DNA from: UBA1737 sp964474685
Lineage (GTDB): Bacteria > Bacillota_I > Bacilli_A > ML615J-28 > CAG-313
Reading direction: 5' to 3'
Length of the DNA: 9,604 bases
Assembly (NCBI GenBank): GCA_964474685.1
Contig: CAYYTE010000045.1
Coordinates: forward strand, 1-9,604
Part shown: positions 6,192 to 9,604 of the stretch, piece after piece
How the letters are laid out: each line of letters starts with the position of its first letter
Position numbering within the stretch: position 1 is the first letter of the stretch
Made by a program: the position numbers and the translations under genes
The notes under the pieces: generated by a model
Databases searched by the model: none
What the model saw: only the letters and a program-made list of their open reading frames with translations
What the model was told of the DNA's origin: nothing

Positions 6192-8477
6192 ATGAAGAGT
6201 GTTAAGAAAATTTTATTTTTGTTTTTATTCTTGTTGTGTTTTTGCTTATTGCCTGTAAAATCAAGTGCCGCAGGTCTTTCCGCATCCGATTCAACAGGAA
6301 AGGGGAAGATTACAGTAAACTCTCAAGTTAATGATGATGTTTATGGTATGAGTTATTCTAAATTAAAAGCAACCGCATCTACGAATGGAAATCAATCAAT
6401 TAATGTTATGTCTATGAAAGTGGATGGATTTGCTTCTAAGTTAGTAACATGGGCGATTCAAGATACTGTGAATACTTATACAAGAGCAAGTGTTGCAAAA
6501 ATTGGTGAAGATTATGAAAAGAATCATCCAGGTTGGATTGTTGTTGGTGGAATTAATGCCGATCAATATTATTTCAATTATGGGAATAAACGTGGTGAAG
6601 ATGGTTCTGCCTATATGATTAATCAAACATATTATCCGCTTGTGATGGATGGCGAGAAACGTTTTACTACATCTGTTTATGGAAGTGCAGCAAATTGTGT
6701 TGGTTTCTTAAACAATGGTGCTAAAGATGGGCTTGTTGAATCCACTGGAGCAGGAACGTATGTTATGAAAGTATATGATGATACGAATAAACTCGTTGGA
6801 ACATATCCGATTGCGGGGATAAATCAAGGAGCATCGGATAATGAAACAAGTGTTTGGTCTGTATATAATGATCAAAGTACGATAAAAGGTATTGCAAAAG
6901 TAGAAGCGACTACAACGGGTAAAATGTTTGTTGTTGAAAATAGCGAATTAGCATATATGAGCGATAGTACTTCCTATATCTATTCCAATTCACAAAATGG
7001 TCAAAATGCTTTCTTTGGAAGAGGCAGTATATCTTCTATTTCTCAATTGATCTCTTTAAAAAATGCGGGGGAATTTGCGGTTGAGACTAAAAACAGTGAA
7101 GTAGAAAAAGCACTTGCTGTTGGAACTAAGATTGTTGTTGAACATAATTTTTCAACAGATGAAATGAATGAAGTAGAGTCTGCAACAGGTTATCATTCTG
7201 CTCATATATTAAATGGAATTGACCAATCTTCGGATTCTTCCTATAATACGAGAAATTATAGCCGTTCTCTTTTTGGACAATCAAAAGATGGCACCTATTA
7301 TTTAATGACTGCAGATTTGGCACCGGTTGATGGTGTACAATGCAAAGGCTTAAATTTCTTTGAAACAAATGCATTAGGCCATTTATATAATATGAATGAT
7401 TTCTATCAAGATGATGGTGGTGGTTCTGTAACTGCTGTAAAAAGAAATGCTTCTGGGAAATTAGAAGTTGTAAATGTACCAAAGGATTCAGGAAATCCAA
7501 ACAGCCCAAGAAGTGTATATTCGGGTTTATTCTTTGTTGTTCGTGACCCAGGGGTTAAACTTGATTCTATGGATTACCAAAGTGTTACTTTAAGAAAAAC
7601 TGAGCTTACCAAGGGTGATGCTACCATTTCAAATATCAAAGTTACACTAGGTGATGAAACAAAACCTTTTGTAGATGAGACTATTGTATTTAATGGTTTA
7701 ACTGAGGATACTGACTATTTGTTAAACCTTGTGTATGATGTTACTATTCAAGGAGTAACGAAAAGTGAAGCCTTCAAAATGAATTTTAAAACTGGGTTAT
7801 TTATATTCCCTGATATTGGTTTAAAAGTAAAGGAAGTTGGACCGAATTCCTTTGTATTTGAAAGAGATAAAACCGTTGAAAACATTCAAGATATCATTTT
7901 AAATATAGGTGGGAACAACTTTAATATGGGCTCCGCATATGAATTTACTTGTGATAATTTAATTAAAGATACAAGTTACACAATTAATTGTAAGTTTAGT
8001 GTTCTTGATCCTGTGACAAATAAAGTATTTACAAAAGAATTGACACCATTTATTCAATCTACTTTATCTTATACATTACCTACGATTGCAGAATTTACTT
8101 TGTATAAGAAGGAAGATACTTCAATTGTTTTCAAATATAAGTTAACAGATATTGATAGTGTTGTGAAAAAGATTTATATTGTTGTAAATGATAAATCATA
8201 CAATTCTGAGGAAATTTCAAATTATGGTAAGATTACTATATCGGATCTTGATTTTACAAAGAGCGATTTATCCTTTGTGTTACACATTGAATATGGGGTA
8301 GAAGAAGATATAAAAACTCTTCTTAGCGAGGAAATAGTCGTTGAGAAAACAATAGTAGATGAACCCGTAATTCCTACTCCTGAGAAAAAAGGATGTAAGA
8401 AAAGCAGTATGAATTTTGTATATTTATTCAGTGCTACAGTTCTTCTAATTGGACTATTGAAAAAGAAAGAAAATTAA
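6192..8477 (+). CDS. Secreted, membrane-anchored phosphodiester glycosidase (NAGPA/DUF2233) family protein
   Basis: The 761-residue product has a signal peptide (KKILFLFLFLLCFCLL core, likely cut after SSAA, residue 27). Residues about 60-455 resemble the NAGPA (PF09992) domain: VVGGINADQYYF (117-128) in place of the family's A-I-N-G-x-F-F strand, a TRNYSRSLFGQSKDGTYYLM block (353-372), the hallmark DDGGGSVT (407-414), and the closing PRSVYSGLFFVV (439-450). NAGPA-type enzymes cleave GlcNAc-phosphodiester bonds, and bacterial members act on cell-wall or exported phosphoglycans; the substrate here is unknown. Residues about 460-725 look like beta-sandwich (fibronectin-like) modules. The C-terminus has a proline linker, GCKKSS, a hydrophobic helix (741-756) and KKKEN: a membrane anchor without LPXTG. 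The start is fixed by AAGGAG 6 bases upstream. It is transcribed alone, from an extended -10 promoter to a strong terminator. Confidence 0.82.
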   Translation: MKSVKKILFLFLFLLCFCLLPVKSSAAGLSASDSTGKGKITVNSQVNDDVYGMSYSKLKATASTNGNQSINVMSMKVDGFASKLVTWAIQDTVNTYTRASVAKIGEDYEKNHPGWIVVGGINADQYYFNYGNKRGEDGSAYMINQTYYPLVMDGEKRFTTSVYGSAANCVGFLNNGAKDGLVESTGAGTYVMKVYDDTNKLVGTYPIAGINQGASDNETSVWSVYNDQSTIKGIAKVEATTTGKMFVVENSELAYMSDSTSYIYSNSQNGQNAFFGRGSISSISQLISLKNAGEFAVETKNSEVEKALAVGTKIVVEHNFSTDEMNEVESATGYHSAHILNGIDQSSDSSYNTRNYSRSLFGQSKDGTYYLMTADLAPVDGVQCKGLNFFETNALGHLYNMNDFYQDDGGGSVTAVKRNASGKLEVVNVPKDSGNPNSPRSVYSGLFFVVRDPGVKLDSMDYQSVTLRKTELTKGDATISNIKVTLGDETKPFVDETIVFNGLTEDTDYLLNLVYDVTIQGVTKSEAFKMNFKTGLFIFPDIGLKVKEVGPNSFVFERDKTVENIQDIILNIGGNNFNMGSAYEFTCDNLIKDTSYTINCKFSVLDPVTNKVFTKELTPFIQSTLSYTLPTIAEFTLYKKEDTSIVFKYKLTDIDSVVKKIYIVVNDKSYNSEEISNYGKITISDLDFTKSDLSFVLHIEYGVEEDIKTLLSEEIVVEKTIVDEPVIPTPEKKGCKKSSMNFVYLFSATVLLIGLLKKKEN

Positions 8478-8490
8478 TATATTTTAGTTG

Positions 8491-8523
8491 AAACAATCTC
8501 ACTTATTGTGAGATTGTTTTTTT
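8491..8523 (+). terminator. Intrinsic terminator of the NAGPA-domain gene
   Basis: AAACAATCTCAC (8491-8502) and GTGAGATTGTTT (8508-8519) pair over 12 bp with a TTATT loop, and the T run extends to 8523. It lies 13 bases after the stop codon. Confidence 0.92.
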
Positions 8524-8535
8524 AGAAGAAATTCA

Positions 8536-8564
8536 TTGAAAGAAAAATGAAAAAGTGGTATACT
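8536..8564 (+). promoter_or_regulatory. Promoter of the TudS-like/ECF-S operon
   Basis: TTGAAA (8536-8541), a 17-base spacer and TATACT (8559-8564) with an extended TGG before it make one of the best promoters in the window. Transcription would start near 8571, about 22 bases before the ATG. Confidence 0.75.
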
Positions 8565-8592
8565 ATTATAAAATGTAAGAAAGTAGGTTTAT

Positions 8593-9078
8593 ATGAGTTA
8601 TCAAAAGGATGAAGTTATAGCAGTTAGTGCTTGTTTGTTAGGCGTTAATTGCAAATATAATGGGAAAAATAATCTAAATATTGAATTGTTGAATTTTCTT
8701 GAAGATAAAAAGGTTATTCGAATTTGCCCGGAAACTATGGGGGGATTGAAGAGCCCAAGAAATCCAAGTGAAATAAGAAACGGGCGTGTATATTCTAAAA
8801 GCGGTGTAGATTTAACTGAAAAATTTATTAAGGGCGCAAATGCCTCTTTAAAACTTCTTCAAGAAAATAATTGTCATATTGCAATTCTTAAGGCAAATAG
8901 CCCTTCATGTGGCTATTTACATATTTATGATGGCACTTTTTCTAGTAAAATTATAGAAGGTTCTGGGGTTTGTGCGAAACTTTTCATTGATCAAATTCCT
9001 GGAATGAAAATATTTAATGAATGCAATTACTCAATCGTTGATTGGACGCTTGATAATAAGGGGGATAACCTTGTCTAA
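8593..9078 (+). CDS. DUF523/TudS-family Fe-S protein (2-thiouracil desulfurase-like)
   Basis: The 161-residue cytosolic protein belongs to DUF523 (PF04463). Its hallmarks are VSACLLGVNCKYNG (residues 11-24), ICPETMGGL (44-52) with the CPE motif, RNGRVYSKSGVDLT (62-75) and KANSPSCG (100-107). The three family cysteines are C14, C45 and C106. In the characterised member TudS, three equivalent cysteines hold a [4Fe-4S] cluster whose free iron takes sulfur from 2-thiouracil; Glu46 after C45 matches the conserved acid there. The length is that of the stand-alone form without the DUF1722 domain. The start has a modest ribosome site (AGTAGG, 8582-8587). The stop overlaps the start of the ECF-S gene by 8 bases, so the two are translated together. 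The family is sure; the activity on thiouracil or another thiolated compound is inferred. Confidence 0.9.
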   Translation: MSYQKDEVIAVSACLLGVNCKYNGKNNLNIELLNFLEDKKVIRICPETMGGLKSPRNPSEIRNGRVYSKSGVDLTEKFIKGANASLKLLQENNCHIAILKANSPSCGYLHIYDGTFSSKIIEGSGVCAKLFIDQIPGMKIFNECNYSIVDWTLDNKGDNLV

Positions 9079-9604
9079 AAATAAGAGGATTATATTTAAC
9101 ATTGTTTTTGTTGCTTTGTTTGCGGCTCTTTGTTATGTGAGTGTATTTATTAATATTCCAATTCCTTCTGTTGTTGGCAGGCCGATGATCCATTTAGGCA
9201 ATTTTGTATTAGTGATTGCTTCTTTGTTTCTTGGAAGTGTTTTTGGTGGCACTGCTGGAGCTATAGGTATGGGACTCTATGATTTAATGAATGGTTATGG
9301 CATTTGGATGCTAAAAACAGTTACTTTGAAATTTATATATGGATTTTCAACGGGATTTGTTTTTAAAAAATGTTTAGAAAAATTACCAAATGTAAAAAAG
9401 ATGCTACTTATATCATCTTGTTTGTTTTTTGTATTGGGTATTGTGTTTGTCGTCTTACGGTTTTCTTTTCATGGTGAAATTAACCTTAGTAGTGATTCAA
9501 AAGTAATTATATATGATTGTTTATATATTTTTAGTTTTGTTGTAGGAATCTTTCTATTTGTTGTTCGATTATTAAAAATAGAATCAATAACAAAATATGC
9601 GGTA
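9071..9604 (+). CDS. ECF transporter S component (DUF1393/PF07155-type), 3' truncated by window
   Basis: The frame is open from a TTG at 9071 to the window end (178 codons). AAGGGGG (9058-9064) lies 6 bases before the TTG, and no usable ATG occurs until residue 39, inside the conserved domain, so TTG is the likely start. The product is a hydrophobic membrane protein with about five to six helices. Its first third matches the substrate-binding S subunit of ECF vitamin/nucleobase importers: a first helix (8-29), the loop motif RPMIHLGN (37-44), a Gly-rich helix SLFLGSVFGGTAGAIGMG (51-68), and YDLMNGYGIWMLKT (70-83). S subunits of this group use a shared energising module (EcfA/A'/T), which is not seen here. 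The substrate cannot be read from sequence; overlap with the TudS-like gene suggests a related, possibly thiolated or nucleobase-like, compound. The true C-terminus is beyond the window. Confidence 0.85.
   Translation, partial: MSKNKRIIFNIVFVALFAALCYVSVFINIPIPSVVGRPMIHLGNFVLVIASLFLGSVFGGTAGAIGMGLYDLMNGYGIWMLKTVTLKFIYGFSTGFVFKKCLEKLPNVKKMLLISSCLFFVLGIVFVVLRFSFHGEINLSSDSKVIIYDCLYIFSFVVGIFLFVVRLLKIESITKYAV

Noticed and set aside
6441..7509. Minus-strand open frames inside the NAGPA-domain gene (61 and 127 codons)
   Set aside because: The His/Leu/Gln-rich translation is typical of the reverse of an AT-rich coding sequence, and the plus-strand gene is well supported.
1..9604. Alternative genetic code (UGA as Trp), suggested by exclusive use of TAA stops
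   Set aside because: Trp is encoded by TGG in the genes checked and no in-frame TGA interrupts a conserved domain. TAA bias alone fits low GC content.
1..9604. CRISPR array, tRNA, rRNA, phage or insertion-sequence content
   Set aside because: No spaced repeats, cloverleaf-like segments, transposase or phage motifs were seen on either strand.

Overview
The window is AT-rich and densely coding, with short intergenic gaps, and every complete gene ends in TAA. The gene content suggests a low-GC Bacillota/Mollicutes-like bacterium, possibly a gut anaerobe of the Erysipelotrichales or Acholeplasma-like groups: a BspA-type leucine-rich-repeat lipoprotein, a secreted glycosidase-like protein with a Cys-containing C-terminal anchor, an ECF transporter S component and an Mrp protein with an N-terminal cysteine cluster. 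The lineage is an inference from gene types and base composition only.

Layout. (1) 1-1186: the 3' end of sbcC (DNA repair nuclease ATPase), then an Mrp/Nbp35-type Fe-S carrier ATPase, closed by a long hairpin. (2) 1187-3127: a promoter, possibly with a cre-like operator, then a Na+/phosphate cotransporter-family protein with a PhoU-like tail. It ends in a bidirectional terminator shared with the convergent next gene. (3) 3126-4432, minus strand: a flavoprotein-fold oxidoreductase homologue whose dinucleotide-binding motif is eroded, with its own promoter. (4) 4433-5954: a long noncoding stretch with a T14 tract next to a consensus extended -10, then a LRR_5 lipoprotein gene interrupted near its 3' end by an in-frame TAA, then a strong terminator. 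(5) 5955-8523: a secreted NAGPA-domain (phosphodiester glycosidase family) protein with a C-terminal membrane anchor, its promoter and a LacI-type palindrome upstream, and a strong terminator. (6) 8524-9604: a promoter, a TudS/DUF523 family Fe-S protein, and a translationally coupled ECF transporter S component running off the window.

Most genes are separate transcription units with recognisable promoters and terminators. The two co-directional pairs (sbcC-mrp and tudS-like/ECF-S) are the likely operons. I see no complete mobile element, CRISPR array, tRNA or rRNA. No single large novel system is evident. The most interesting items are the eroded flavoprotein, the broken LRR lipoprotein gene with its homopolymer-flanked promoter, the unusual C-terminal anchor of the NAGPA protein, and the coupling of a thiouracil-desulfurase-like protein with a vitamin/nucleobase-type importer subunit.
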